Numbered from the stretch's first letter, positions 35,696-48,403 are shown. The stretch is DNA of 64,000 nucleotides from Warburgia ugandensis (GCA_035236585.1 CP141130.1:78811944-78875943), one strand, 5' to 3'. The notes: generated by a model from the letters alone, not told the origin. Translations and numbers: made by a program.

Positions 35696-38600
35696 CAAAG
35701 TACAAGTAATATATGGGTATGAATCTGTCAAAAGCAAATGAGAATTCGTGTCCACATCATAATATACATGCATGTCATGATGAACAAGGCACCATGCATA
35801 ATCAAGCCCTAATAGTGTCTCACTACACTCATCTCACATGCAATGAGCACTCATTTTAATTCCAGGGTTCCTCACCTGTAGCTTGCTCAGCCCGTAGGCC
35901 CGCCCACATCCAGCCTCCCACATAAGCTTTACCCAATATATCAATACAACATATGATCCCAGGGTTCCTTACCTATAGTTTGCACACTAGGTAGCTTGTT
36001 CAGCCCTTAAGCTGGCACACATAGGCTTCACCCAACATATCCACACTACATGAGCATACAAAATAAGAGTATGGGCTACTATGTTGTAGTGGCAACCACT
36101 CCATGGTCTAAACTACTGCCACTCGCCATTGACACCGGAATGGGAGACTAGTGTCTACAGAGGCATGGGAGTCAATCAAACTTGCGTGGGTGGGTCGCCC
36201 ATGATTACCACAAACTGCATGTGATTGCCCACATATCAGGGCTGATGTCTATAATATATAAATTCAGAGGGCAGATGGCCAACCCTAATACCCGCATAGC
36301 ATAGCACTCACTGACCAAAAACACCTATCATAAAATAGCAAAACATGATATAAACCATAGAAACTTTCATGTGGAGATAATCTCAATAAGCTTGAGTCAA
36401 AAGGCATGATAACATATCATCCATCATGTGTCAAAACATAGACAATTATATAAATCAAGGTGTCATGATATCAAACATGTATAATGAATACATTTTAAAA
36501 AAAACATGATAGGGCATAAAACACATGCCTCAAAGTTCCCAAATAACACGTCATGATCTATGAATCATGAAAAAATCCTAAATGCAATCACCTACCTCAA
36601 ACACGTGGTACTCCAATCAAGCGCATAGGCAATATCAAATCACACGCTCTGACTTACTTATCACATCATAAGTCACACTAAGTCATACAATCACTTTGTG
36701 TTCTTAAATCTCAAAATAAGTTAATCCAAGTGATGATTTCCCTGATTTGGTAGTTAATCCTAGATTAATGGTCCAGATCATCTAATTAACCCTCAATTAG
36801 GGCAATCCTAAACTAGATGTTGGTTTTTCTAACATCTAGACAATCATTCGTCATCTTTAATCATCAATATATCTTATGATTCATTCAATTAATGTCCCTT
36901 GATCAATAAAGGGTTAGTCTCTTTTATCTTATGAAGTTTGGATACGATCCAGTTGTTGGATTTCTCTTTATCACTTATAAGCAACATCTGATCATCATTT
37001 CTATTTTTTTTTTATCATGATCCATCTAATTTCTATGTTTGTTTAGCGATTTGCATGTATATCCATGATTACACATTGAATTTTATTTCTCCTATACGTT
37101 TCAAATATTGAGGTTTTAGTTCATGATTTTATCTCTAAAATTTTTAAATTCTCAATTTTCTTGATTTTTACAAAATTCCAAAATTCTACACAATTATGCA
37201 TTTTTAGAATTTTAAAATTAGTGGGTATTACAGTTTATATAATGACTTGGGTTTTCATATTCATTTTTAAAAGCAAAACTAATTCCTAATGTAGGATCGA
37301 CCCCTATTTGAAGATAATTTTATAAAAACAATGCAACAAAATAATCTTTTTATTTTAAATTTATTTTGAAAACCTCGAGTGTCATTTACTTTTGAGAGAA
37401 TAAAATAATTGAATTTTTTTATAAAACTAAAACTAAAACACATACATCCCAGATCTAGCCAGTTACAACTTACAGTCCAGTTGTAATAATTACATATATA
37501 TGTCCAAAAAGGATAAGTCATATACTTACATTGATTACAGTATGTTATCCTATTACCTTCATCCAAATTTGTATCTACCTCAAGTTAAATTCTTCGAAGA
37601 CTTGAGATATTGTAAACAATTTAATATCAACAAGTTGCATTTGTGTGGGTAGGTTCATATCTTCTATGCCACATTTTGAAATCTAATTCTAAACAATACT
37701 TCAAGTAATTTTTCATGCCATTATAAAGAATATAATGACTGAATTAGAGATAAGAAACATAGATGAAATTGCATGTCAATCTTAGTTTTAATTTTATCCT
37801 AAAACATTTTAGATAATATCAATATAAAACATGCACGACTTTAAGTGTATATTTTTCAAATGGTTGAATCCTCATAGTAATCTTACATAGATTGCAATAT
37901 ATAATATATTACAAAATCATGTGTATGCATAACTTGTAAACTATGTGAAAGATTCACCATCTAACTTGAGAAGTCAAATGACATAAGATCCTAAATAGAT
38001 TAAAGTCGTAATTGATTGAACTATGAATTTTAGCAATCTCAAACTGACAACCTAATTAAGCGCACAGATGTGCCCCTGCGAATACATGAACTAGTTGGTC
38101 ATCAGTACTCATCTAAAGACCATCATCAATCTTATCATACATAGTATCTCAAAATAAAAATCTCATGGACACTATGCTCATGCTAGTTCACTAAAATCGC
38201 GTCTTCGATATTTAGAGACCAGCCTCCACATCCTCTAAGGTGATTGTGGATATGTCTCAAAAAGGGTACTATGAACACTTCCAATGATTGCTTCCCTACC
38301 ACAATAGTCAAGAAAAACATGTGCCTCTTTGGGCAAGGATACCTACATCTTTGGTGGTTAAAGGTAGGGAGGCCAAACTCATACAAACTCTTAACACAGT
38401 GCCCACCAGGCTCATTAGCCTGAACAAACATATATCTCAATCCAAATATCATTAAATCATATAACATATTTCTCATGTAAAACCATACATTTATTTAACT
38501 CATCTCAAAGCATGAGATTAATGCAATTTCAAGTATAATCATTTCTTTAAAAAATATACAACTAATAGAATAAGCAATATTATTTTTATTTTTCATATAA

Positions 38601-40543
38601 AAGTATGCATCATGGTTATGAAGGCACACACACACACACATGCCTCATTTGTAAATTTAGCGTTCTTTAAAAGCTAAAATAATGAAACATGTCAAAATAT
38701 CATTTTCATGATAATCAAGTAGTCTCAAATCTAAATCATGATAATCAAATAATTTGATTATTTAAAATCTACATATTTTAGTAAAAGCCGATGACATGCT
38801 CAAAATCCCAATGGCAAATAAATGTTAAAACTATCTATCTCGAACATGGTTATCCCAACCATCGAAATGCTCAATAGGCTCAATTTGTACCGGTCAATGT
38901 CTCTATCAAAACATATGTATATAACAATGTCACTATCTTATATACGATTTCTTAATTGTGACTTATTTAGCCTTTGATCACCATTAACATGTTGATCCTA
39001 CTTTATCATTTTATGATCATAAGTATTCCTCTTTATTTTTATCATAATATTAAATCTTGGTTGTTGAATAAAGATCAATGGTCTAGATCATCTAATTATC
39101 CTCAATTTCTATTAATCTATGGCTTATAAATAGTTTATTTACATTAGTGTTTGATGTATTGATTCGATGGTTAGATTAAATTCTAATTAGTCAGATCAAT
39201 AGTTCTAAGTCATCCTAACATCAAATCTTTAAATTTGGGGTCATTAGAATAATCTAACCTTTAGATTAATCTAAATAATAACATAAATAGCTCAATTGTT
39301 CTTCCTAAGGTTTAATCTATTCTAATCTTTTTTATTTTTTAGATTTTCTAAAATTCATTAGGCCTAACTAAGATAAATGATATTTAATTAATTTAAATAA
39401 GACTTGATAGTGGTCTTAACTCTGATTGCTTAAATCCATGTATGACGCTATGTCTAATGTGGCTTGATTGGGTTGATCACCTTTGATCAAAAATTGAAGA
39501 ATGAACAGCTCAAATCAAATGTAGATCTATGGTCAAATCTAAATTGAAAGCTTAAAGCTGATCTAGTTGTTAGGTAGTTGATCATGGGTTAGATCATCTT
39601 AAAAGGACAGATCAGTTGCAAATCTAGCATCTAGTGGTAGATCGATGGTTAGATCATGATAAAATAGTCAGATTGATTGCATATTTGAGTTTTGGTGATT
39701 GATTATGGTTGACTTGTGGCGAGGTTCGTGATTTGATCATGTATCTTATATTAGGTGATAGATTATGGGCCAGATGATGATGGATAGTCAAATAGGTCAT
39801 AGATCAACACAATCGTGGTTGTACATTGTTATCAACTTCATATCACTGTTGGATCTTCATCGATGACTAAAATAGATGATGGGTTTTGTTTCTTGTGTGG
39901 TGAGGATTGCAATGAATGATCAAATTCTAGTATAAGATTGGATCGGTAATAGATCCGATCGTCCCATGTTAGTTCTATGGTCAAATCTACATAAAGGCTT
40001 AGAATAGTTGTAGATTAGGAGGCTGATCAAGGGCTAGATTGGTCATAGATTAAGTTATTAGCAATGTCAAATTTGAATCAACGATTGGATCTATAGGTAT
40101 TTCCACATATCAGATAGAGAAAGGAATTAAGGGCTCAGGTTCGATGTTGCTAATGGGTCCATCTATGACTGCTAGCAAGGGAGCGGGTGGGAGGTGGTGG
40201 CTACCAGAGAGGAAACTAGATGCACTAGCTTGCTAGGCAGGTGTGTTTGGGTCAACGATGCTGGAGGGAAAGGGGGGAGATGGGGAGTCGATTTCAAGAG
40301 GCAACAGCTTGCTGATGGTAAGACGAAGAGGGGGGATGGGGGAGAAAGAGATATGGGGTTTTGGGGTTTCTGGTTGCCTAGAAATAGATCAGAGAAAAGG
40401 GGTTTTTTGTCCATCATTGATAGGAGAATCTTAGAGAGGAGCAAGAAGGGGGACTAGGCTGGTTAATGTAGGAGGAAGAAAATGCGGGAGAGGGGAAAAT
40501 CAAGGGGTTGGTTTGGGCAGGCCAGCTCGCTGCACACCGGTCG

Positions 40544-40545
<2 letters not shown>

Positions 40546-40631
<86 letters not shown>
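40546..40631. repeat. (GA)n microsatellite
   Basis: About 86 bp of uninterrupted GA repeat inside the LTR-like block. Arg-Glu and Leu-Ser repeat ORFs over it are artefacts. Confidence 0.97.
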
Positions 40632-40632
<1 letters not shown>

Positions 40633-40944
40633 CTCCGAGGGCATCACTGGCTAGCTTGCCACGAGCGATGCTAGAAAGGGGAAAGGAGGGGGTGACTAGG
40701 TCAGTGTGCTACGAGTAGCTGAAGGGAGAAAGAGACAGAGTAGAAAGAGGGAGAAGATGACCGGTGGGGTGTGTAAGAGAGAAGGGTCCGAGAGGAGGGG
40801 GGGAAGAAGTGGAGTAGCCTGCCCACTATTTTCGCCGGCCAGCTTGTGCACATTAAATGCCTCTGCTTCGCCGTTGGGAAAAGGGGAGAAAAACATGGAC
40901 AGGAAAAAACACATGGTAGATCTATCAGTGGGGGGTATCATCAT

Positions 40945-41640
40945 TGTCAAGGCCTTATCCCAATTAGGGGTCGGCGACATGAATCTTATTACTCCATTCC
41001 ACTTTATTAAGTATCATGGCTTCATTTAATCCCAAAGTTTTAAAATCTTTCCTCACCACTTCTATCCACATTCTTTTGGGCCTTCCCCTTGTCCTTTTAG
41101 AACCGTCTACTTGTATTGCCTTACTCCTTTTAACCAATGCCGTTGTTGGTCTCCTTTGAACATGTTCAAATCATCTAAGTCTAATCTCGCTCATCTTGTT
41201 ACCAATTGGTGCTATCCCTAAATTTCCTCTAATATTTTCATTTCTAATTCTATCTTTTCTTGTCTTACTATTCGTCCATCTCAACATCCTCATTTCTACG
41301 ATGCTCATCCTATGACATGATGTTCCTTAACTGCCTAACACTCTGATTCATAGAGCATGGCCAGCCTTATGGCCATCCTATAGAAATTTTCTTTTAGTTT
41401 GAGTGGCACCAGCCGATTACACAAAACTCCAGATGCACATCTTTATTTGTTCCAACCCGATTGAATTCTCTAGGTAACCTCTCTCTCAATCTCTCAATTT
41501 CTCCACTCTCATGAATCATTGATCATAAGTACCGAAAGTGGTCTTTTACGGGGACTTCTTTGTTATCAATCTTGACTGGTGTCCACTTCTACTTTCCTTA
41601 CTAAAATTGCATTCCATATATTCTGTCTTAGTGGGGGGTA
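40945..41640 (-). pseudogene. RTE-type LINE 3' fragment, nested in an LTR
   Basis: On the minus strand the end reads SPTPNWDKALT. The text further in corresponds to the plant RTE C-terminal region with RPTTALVKRSKAIQVDGS-like and MRRLRLDDLNMFK-like stretches, with stops. It is truncated at the 5' side near 41,640 and ends at the TTGTTGTTG-type region typical of RTE tails. The same family is represented at 5.66-5.9 kb. Confidence 0.75.
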
Positions 41641-41890
41641 AGCGGTTATAAAAATAGACCCTCTATTTTAAGCATTTTTATGTTTAAAAACATATTAATA
41701 GGGTCTATTTACAAAATTATTAAAATATTTTTACTATTAAAAATCGTGTAACTTTTTCATCTGGACTCCATTTTCAATGCTCTTAGTATTGTTGGATTCA
41801 TTTTTCAAAGTGCAATCCAATTATTAAGGTTTTAGCATTCATTTGGCTTCTATAAAAAGCTCTTAAAATTTTAAGACTAAAAATTCTAGC

Positions 41891-42249
41891 TATTTTATCC
41901 TTTCTTTGCAATAAAAATAACATAAGATAAGCTTTTAAAAATTAGTGTTATTACAGTTTTGAAATAAGAAAGTTGAAAATTATATTATTTTAGAAGATAC
42001 CTAGGAGGTCACACCAGACAAACTAGTTGGTGTTAAATTAGAATAGGAGTTTTCTAATTTGAGGAGTCTTATTTTATCCTTTCTTTTCAACAAAAATAAC
42101 ATTAAATAAGCTTTTAAAAATTAGGGTTATTACAGTTTTGTAATAAGAAAGTTGAAAGATATATTATTTTAGAAGATACCTAGAGGGTCACACCATACAA
42201 ACTAGTTGGAGTTAAATAAGAATAGAAGTTTTCTAATTTGAGGAGTCTT
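41891..42249. repeat. 179-bp tandem duplication across an LTR edge
   Basis: TTTTATCCTTTCTTT starts at 41,893 and again at 42,072. The two units, each about 179 bp, agree closely, down to GAGGAGTCTT at the end. Each unit includes the last 60 bp of the LTR (ending TTATTACA) plus about 115 bp of flanking DNA. Confidence 0.93.
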
Positions 42250-42259
42250 CTTTTCTAGC

Positions 42260-42330
<71 letters not shown>
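42260..42330. repeat. (GT)n(GA)n microsatellite
   Basis: Eight GT units are followed by about 27 GA units directly beside the 179-bp tandem duplication. A further short GAAGAAGAAGAAG run is at 42,370. Confidence 0.96.
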
Positions 42331-42333
<3 letters not shown>

Positions 42334-43680
42334 TTAATTAGAAAATACAAATGATCTATATTCTTCTCTGGAAGAAGAAGAAGAAGCATGGAGTTCATAA
42401 TTCAACTAGTGGTGGTCTAATTAGAGGGTTTGTAATTTTGATCCTAAACAATGTATTTTTTCCTATCAATTTATGTGCTATTATGCTAATTTACATGATT
42501 CAAGGTTGATTATATCAAGTTTTCTAAAAGTTCTTGACTTTTTGTATGTTTTCCAACACAAGTGCATGACTAGCACAAGCCTTGAACTGGCCAAGTGCGT
42601 GCATCGTGAAACACAATTTTTTATAGAATAACTACTCGTCTATCTTTATCTCGGTTAAATATTTTTCATCGGAAACAACCTGCCTTTGATTTTGATATAG
42701 CAAAAAGGTCTGCTAAAATTTTATGACTTTGAATTTGAGATAGTGGGTCCTCTTTTAGCTAGCTACAAATCTGCAACCATATTTATTAATATATTATCAA
42801 TAATAAGTTAATTATGAGCATACTAATCTCTAGCCACTTCTTTGAGTATATTATCAACAATAAGTTGGTTACAAGTCTTCTTGTTCATTAAAGCAATTTG
42901 GCCCATAGGTTATACAAGATGGTCCCACAATCTAGACATACGTTGATCATGATGAATTTTAAACAAAAATGTTTAATAAAATAATTATTTACGTACAACT
43001 CATTAACATACGCCAAAAAATTGCATAAGAAACCTAACATGAGCTATAATTCGAATAAATCAAATTTTTACAGCTATAATGCAAATAAATCAAACTTCTA
43101 TTATAAACCAGTATAGGTTTAATCAAGATGAGGTGCATAAATCAATATAATTTAAAGGATATGAGATGGCCGTGCATTGCACAGGTTTCTTACTTGGTGC
43201 AGATAGTACGCCTTCCGAATCCAGGCTTACTCTCAGCTTTTGGACCAACGTGATCAAAATTAGTAGAATGATCCAAGTGATTTTGGTTCCATGCCAAACA
43301 CATGCTAGATATTTAATTTGACAAATAGACAAACAAACATGGGAGCTTGTAGTGGTCTCCTCGTTGATTTGTTATTTATGTATTTACCTTCCTTTCAAAG
43401 GTGTTTCACGGTTTTTGGGTGGTGTCTGTAGTTGAATATGATTTTTTGCATGGAGAAGTATGATGTAAAATATACTTTAGGCAATCGTGTTATTTTGTCT
43501 TGTTATGATTTTTGTTAGTTCAAAATTATTTCTCTTATATCTTGCCGGTGCTTGATATATTAATCAAATATGCACTAGAAATCTCCCTACACTCGATCTG
43601 GTAGTCGATCTTTTCCAATCATCTTCACCTATAATCAGCACCATCCTCTTCGCCTAGATCCACCACCTTCACGAACTCAC
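42331..43680. other. Intergenic DNA
   Basis: No gene or repeat terminus is recognised. A 69-codon frame at 43,123-43,332 on the minus strand has no supporting feature. Confidence 0.35.
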
Positions 43681-43685
43681 CCAAT

Positions 43686-43749
<64 letters not shown>
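43686..43749. repeat. (CT)n microsatellite
   Basis: About 32 uninterrupted CT units just upstream of the Copia remnant. Confidence 0.97.
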
Positions 43750-43751
<2 letters not shown>

Positions 43752-43753
<2 letters not shown>

Positions 43754-45326
43754 GTTCTCAAATACGTACTGCTACATCTATTTTTCCTCTCCCAAAAGAA
43801 CCAACTTCATTCTCTGAACCCTTCAAAAGTCACCATTATGAAAGGACTCTAGGAGTATAGAGTATATCTCTCATCAAGTGAACGGTATTGGCTTTAGAAA
43901 GACCTTTAGTCCTGTTGTTAAGCCAACAACAATCAGGATTGTTCTCTCTGTAGCTGTCAACCTAAATTGGCCTATGTGACAGATTGATGTAAATAATGCA
44001 CTCATGAATGGAACTCTTAAGGAAAAAGTTGACGTGACTCAGGCATAAGGGTTCGTGGATCCAGCAGGTCCCAGCCATGTTTATGGGCATAAACAGACCC
44101 CTCGGGTATGGTCCTCGCGCCTCTATGCAGTTCTAGTGGATGAAGGTTTCAAGGCCTCTAAACAGACACCTTACTCTGTCTGAATTCGTAATTCCATTAT
44201 GATCTATTTCTTGCTGTACGTTGATGATATGTTAATTACTGCCAAAAACACCACCGCAATTGCTGCCCTTGTACGAGTACTAAGTCTCACCTTCTCTCTC
44301 AAAAATCTAGGTGATCTTCACTTCTTCTAGGGCGTGGAAGCTAGGCGCACATCGGCAGGTGTGTTTTTGACCCAGCGAAAATATGTGCTTGACTTATTAT
44401 CCAAATTTGGCATGGATAGTTCCAAACCTGTGGCAACGGTTATAGCTGCATCACCGCTTCTTTCCATGTCCCTTGGTGAACCTCTCAAGGATGCTTCTGA
44501 GTATCGACGTACTATTGGTCGCCTTCAATATCTCTGTCTTACTACGGCTGGCATTGCATTATAAATAAGGCTTCAAATTTATGTATGCACCTTCATCAGT
44601 TCACTGGACCGATCTTGCGCTACTTGTCTACAGTCAACTATAGATTAACCTTTTATAAGTCTTCCAAGCTAGATCTTGCGGCCTATTCCTATGAAGACTG
44701 GAAATGGTTGTCTGGACGATCGGAAATCTGCAAGTGGCTTACTCATGCTTCTGGGTAAAAATCTCATACCATGGAGTGCAAAAAAGCAGAAAATAGTAGC
44801 TAGATCATCCACCGAAGCTGAGTATAGATCTGTCACGACAGGTGCATCTGAATTGTTGAAGGAATGAGGTGCTTTCTTCCTTCGGAGCACAGTGGGGCTA
44901 CTTATATGATTGTCAGCCAATCTTCCACAGCCTCACCAAACACTTGGGAGTTGACTTAAAGTTATAAGAGACAAGTTCCTAACAGAAACATCATGGTATG
45001 TTATATCAGCAACAGTCAATCAGCGTGCAGATTTACTAACAAAGGGGCTCTTTAGGCAGTGTTTCAATTATTATGGTACAAGATCAACGTACATGATGGC
45101 ACATATCTCTTGCGGGGGCATTTAAGGACATGGATCATCAAGATCGTGTTCCACGTTAAATTCAATGGTATGTTAAATCTGCATGGTCATCAGCTGGCAG
45201 ATTTACCAACAAAAGGGCTCTCTAGGCAGCTTTTTCAATTATTGTGATCCAAAATCAACGTACATGATGGCACGTATCTCTTGCAGGGGCGTTTAAGTAT
45301 ATGGATCACCAAGATCGTGATCCAAG
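43752..45326 (+). pseudogene. Ty1/Copia pol remnant (RT and RNase H)
   Basis: The plus strand contains TFSPVVKPTTIRIVLSVAVN, a stop, QIDVNNALMNGTLKE, then YFLLYVDDMLITAKN (intact YVDDM catalytic box at about 44,205-44,250). RNase H follows with DRKSASGLLMLLGKN, IPWSAKKQKIVARSSTEAEY, and the tail QLADLPTKGLSRQLF. This is the order and wording of a plant Copia pol C-terminus, close to the Ale/Retrofit type. The N-terminal RT block, integrase, protease and gag are missing: text resembling the pre-RT linker (SFSEPFKSHHYERTL) jumps directly into the middle of RT. Many stops are present. No LTR was identified. Confidence 0.9.
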
Positions 45327-45335
45327 TTGAATTTT
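44990..45335. repeat. 171-bp tandem duplication of the Copia tail
   Basis: ATCAACGTACATGATGGCAC occurs at 45,083 and 45,254, and the preceding CAGATTTAC.AACAAA.GGGCTC block also occurs twice. The unit holds the end of RNase H (the ADLPTKGLS region) and the sequence after it. Confidence 0.9.
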
Positions 45336-46560
45336 TGAATTCTACCAATTTCCATCCAAGTACTTGTTATATTCAACACATTTATGTTTTGGTTATAGAT
45401 AGGTATTACTATCCCTTGATCATGGTTTAAAATTAAATTCATCGTTGTCTGTAACAAAACACAGGTGTAAAGCTCAAGTATAAATATACGTCATGAGTAG
45501 GCTATATATGTGCGCAAAAATTATTCTAATCATCTACGTGTTATGGCATTTATATTCGGGCTATTATAAGTGGCGTGCAAATCACTATACGGGACGATCA
45601 ATGGATTTACCAAGTGAAAAGGGGTGATTGCTGTATTTATAGTAAGAAGATAATAATAGAAGATATAAGATATTATATATTTCTATATAAGATAAATATA
45701 ATAATTCTATAGTATAAATAAGATATAAGATATTTTATCTCATTTAGAAGAAATATATAGAAGGGAATATTTTGGGAATAGATGGGAGCACATTTCCTGA
45801 ATAAGCGAAAAGGCATGTTGAGAATAGACTGAAGCATATTTAGGAACCGTTGGGCGTGCACAATAATTGGATTTCTACAGATGGTAATTTATCGCTGCTA
45901 AATTAAAATTTTTATTGGCGGTACTTACCACCACCAGAAATAAAAATGTTGTTAAATATAGATTGCCTTTATCTGAAATGTGCATGTGTACTGTTCTTAA
46001 CTAGTATATATTAAGCCGAACACCCTTTCATAGACCGTCGATGGACTTACCAAGTGGAAGGGTTGTTAATTTCAGCTATATATGTTTCTATAGGAATAGA
46101 CAAGAGAGCGTTTTATAAGTAGATGAAAGGACATTTTGAGAATAGGTGGAAGGTTATTTGAAAATGACAGGATGCGTACAAGAAGCTAACTTTTATCCAT
46201 GAAAAGTTACTGTGGCTAAAAGTAAAATTGTTGTATTGCTTAGTATTTAATGTTCTAAAGGATTTTCTAGCAGATTTACCACTAGCTAAGGTTTGCATGT
46301 ACTTTTAGTTTCAACATGGAAGCCTCTTCATTATTGTTGGTACTTCAGAAACAGGGAGGTAACTAGCTTGGTGACTTTACAATAATTACTTTGACTGGCA
46401 TTTGATATAAGATACCATCTAACACACTAATAGGCTCAACAAATGTATGACATTTGTGGTATCTCTTGAGCAAACTACTTTTGTAGGAGAAATATTTTTT
46501 GTGGCCCTTTGTGCAAATGAATATATAGATAGAGAACCTCAAGAAAATGGGTATTGCTAG
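45336..46560. other. AT-rich intergenic DNA
   Basis: No gene is recognised. Two passages, at 45,591-45,640 and 46,034-46,070 (TCAATGGATTTACCAAGTG.AA and TCGATGGACTTACCAAGTGGAA), are similar and suggest an old duplication. Confidence 0.35.
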
Positions 46561-46564
46561 GAAA

Positions 46565-47230
46565 TAGTGTAAATGGATAGCAGGATGCATGGGCTTCTCA
46601 TGGCATTCCATTCTCATCAAAAGGGCCTCTATTTGGGTTTTATAAAGATACTTGAGACTTGAGACAAAAAGATGCTCTATCCACCTATCTCTTTACACTT
46701 ATGGCTAAGGTGTTTAATCAAATCATGAAAGTGGTCTTTTAGGAATTTTAGCATGCATTTCATCTATAGAAGTGTTTCCTCTTCAATATGTCGATGGCAC
46801 CAAGGCCATTCTTAGATGCTATGAGATGATTACTAGGCAACAAGTTAACTTGGGAAAATCTCAAGTTATTGGAGTGAGAATGTATGATAACATTATTGCT
46901 TAAGTTGCCTCAAAACTTCAATGCCCTATTGGTGCCCTATTAGTTACCTTGGGCTACCCTTGTGTATTGGGAAGCCTCCTAAATTATGGGCTCATGCTAT
47001 AGAAATATTTGAAAGGAAGCTTACTAGATGGAAAAGGAGTTGTTTGTCATTTGATGGCAGAATCACTCTTTTAAAGACCATTCTCTCTATCTTACCCATT
47101 TATTTTATCTCTTTTTAGGTGTCCGTTTAAAGTTACCTTCCTTTGGAGAGGTCCAAATAAAGAGAGGGAAAATCACCTTGTCATTTGGGAGATAATGTGC
47201 TTACCCAATACTTGAGATGGAGCTTGAAAT
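46565..47230 (+). pseudogene. L1-type LINE reverse transcriptase fragment
   Basis: In broken frames the plus strand shows LRQKDALSTYLFTLMAKVFN (RT block with GLRQGDPLSP ancestry), LQYVDGTKAILRCYEM (catalytic ADD box changed to VDG and shortened), and VNLGKSQVIG. It continues ISYLGLPLCIGKPPKLW and FERKLTRWKRSCLSFDGRIT, ending KTILSILPIYFISF. This is the C-terminal half of a plant L1 RT. Stops, a deleted segment after VDG and the altered catalytic residues make it non-functional. Confidence 0.88.
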
Positions 47231-47289
47231 TTGTTTTGAGGAAGGGTGGGTGCAAATGACTTACTCTCGAAGAATTAAAATGTACTCAT

Positions 47290-47522
47290 GGAAGGTATTT
47301 TATTTACTAAGAGAGTTTCTCAAAAACCATCTTAAAAAGTCATTGGAGGGACTTAAAAAGTTAGAATTTTTTTGTGAGATGAACTTAAGGAGACAATTAG
47401 AAAATACTATCTTAAAAAATCTAATTAAGAATATAGTTTTAAAAAATCATCTTAAAGGAACCTGATTAAGAAGATGATTATAAAAAACTATCTTAGGAAA
47501 ACCTAATTAAGAAGACGGTTGA
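47290..47522. repeat. Imperfect ~54-bp tandem repeats
   Basis: AACTATCTTA..AAA.CCTAATTAAGAAGA-type units recur about three times with substitutions, directly after the LINE fragment. The 82-codon frame across it is Lys/Leu/Asn-rich repeat translation. Confidence 0.55.
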
Positions 47523-48403
47523 CTCATTTTAGTGAATTTTTGAAGACTAGAAGATAATCTTATGAGCTTAATGGTTTCATGAACCCGAGTTTTGGGTATT
47601 AATGTACAATCAACATACATTGATTCTTTTTACTTATTTTTATTCTCAAAAGATCTTAATATTAGTTCTAACATTTATAAACCTATCCTCTCTAGTTATT
47701 TATGTCTTTGCCGTAAAAAAATACATGTTCGCCACATATCATAGTCATTTTTTTCCTTACTCTTTCAATTTGTCAATTTTTCTAGACTTCCTTATGAATT
47801 AACTAAGGTTCTTCAACCTGTTCTATTTGAAACTTCATTGACTACTGGCAAATTGCTAGTAGTCATGAATATGAACCATATTCATTCATTAGATTGATTT
47901 TCTCAAGCTTTATTCAAATTAAACCTTTTTATGTTTCTCATAACTGTTCTTGGTTAAATGGATTTTTAAAACTGGTTTCCATTGCTTTTCTCTAAGGCAT
48001 ACATAATCTCGAGACTGTATCTCTTCTTAAATGTTAAAATCAATTGGAAGTACCACATTTTTCTGTCACCTGTTTCCTTTAACCTTACAACAAGCACGCT
48101 TGGCAATTTGGAGTTATGATAGATGCGCTGTTTGCATTCAATTTCGATCCTTGAACAAGCCATCATCTGCAGTTAAAGAATTTATATTTGTTGTCTACCT
48201 ATAAATGGACTCCTAAATAAATGATGGATCTAGTAGTGCCTGCATATGGAAGCTTGTTGGAGTGACTGTTCTATGTATTTGTAAATCTTCTTGGAAAAAT
48301 TTGGACTGATAACCAAAATCATGAGGCATTAAGAATCCCGATCCTTAGAATTAACAAGTTGATTCCCCACGCAGATTCTTTCTAGTCACTTATGTGAACG
48401 CAG
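47523..48403. other. Intron-like intergenic DNA
   Basis: AT-rich with T-rich tracts and an acceptor-like TCATCTGCAG near 48,163-48,172. No coding sequence is recognised. Confidence 0.3.

Larger units (their letters stand above)
26991..37232 (-). repeat. Older Gypsy-type LTR split by a nested element
   Basis: The left part (26,991-27,793) begins TGATACCCTCGAGTTTTC. The right part (35,702-37,232) ends TTAGTGGGTATTACA, the usual outer edge of this LTR family. Between them lies the 27,794-35,695 element. The right part has TAGCTTGCTCAGCCC..GGCCCGCCCACATC, shared with the LTR at 1.1-4.3 kb. The combined length without the insert is about 2.3 kb. Confidence 0.6.
37241..41955 (-). repeat. Large Gypsy-type LTR with a nested RTE LINE
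   Basis: The left edge AATGACTTGGGTTTTC and the following GGATCGACCCCTATTTGAA match the LTR start at 61,316 (TGTGACGACCCGGGTTTTC, GGATCGATCCCTATTTGAA). A block at 38.2-38.42 kb (TTTAGAGACCAGCC..., GTGCCCACCAGGCTCA) matches 62.2-62.42 kb. The right edge is CTTTTAAAAATTAGTGTTATTACA. Inside are a (GA)n tract and an RTE LINE fragment. Short ORFs, such as 38,183-38,476 on the minus strand, are shared LTR text, not genes. No gag or pol adjoins it. Confidence 0.65.

Noticed and set aside
38183-38476. 97-codon minus-strand ORF with a related frame at 62.1-62.4 kb
   Set aside because: The similarity is explained by both lying in the same LTR family; reading frames are not preserved between them.
40414-40718. 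Arg-Glu and Leu-Ser repeat ORFs
   Set aside because: Same artefact over the (GA)n tract inside an LTR.
46921-47118. Considered as a host gene exon (YLGLPL motif)
   Set aside because: The motif order (YLGLPL, FERKL, GRITLLK, LPIYF) is the plant L1 LINE RT C-terminal signature.
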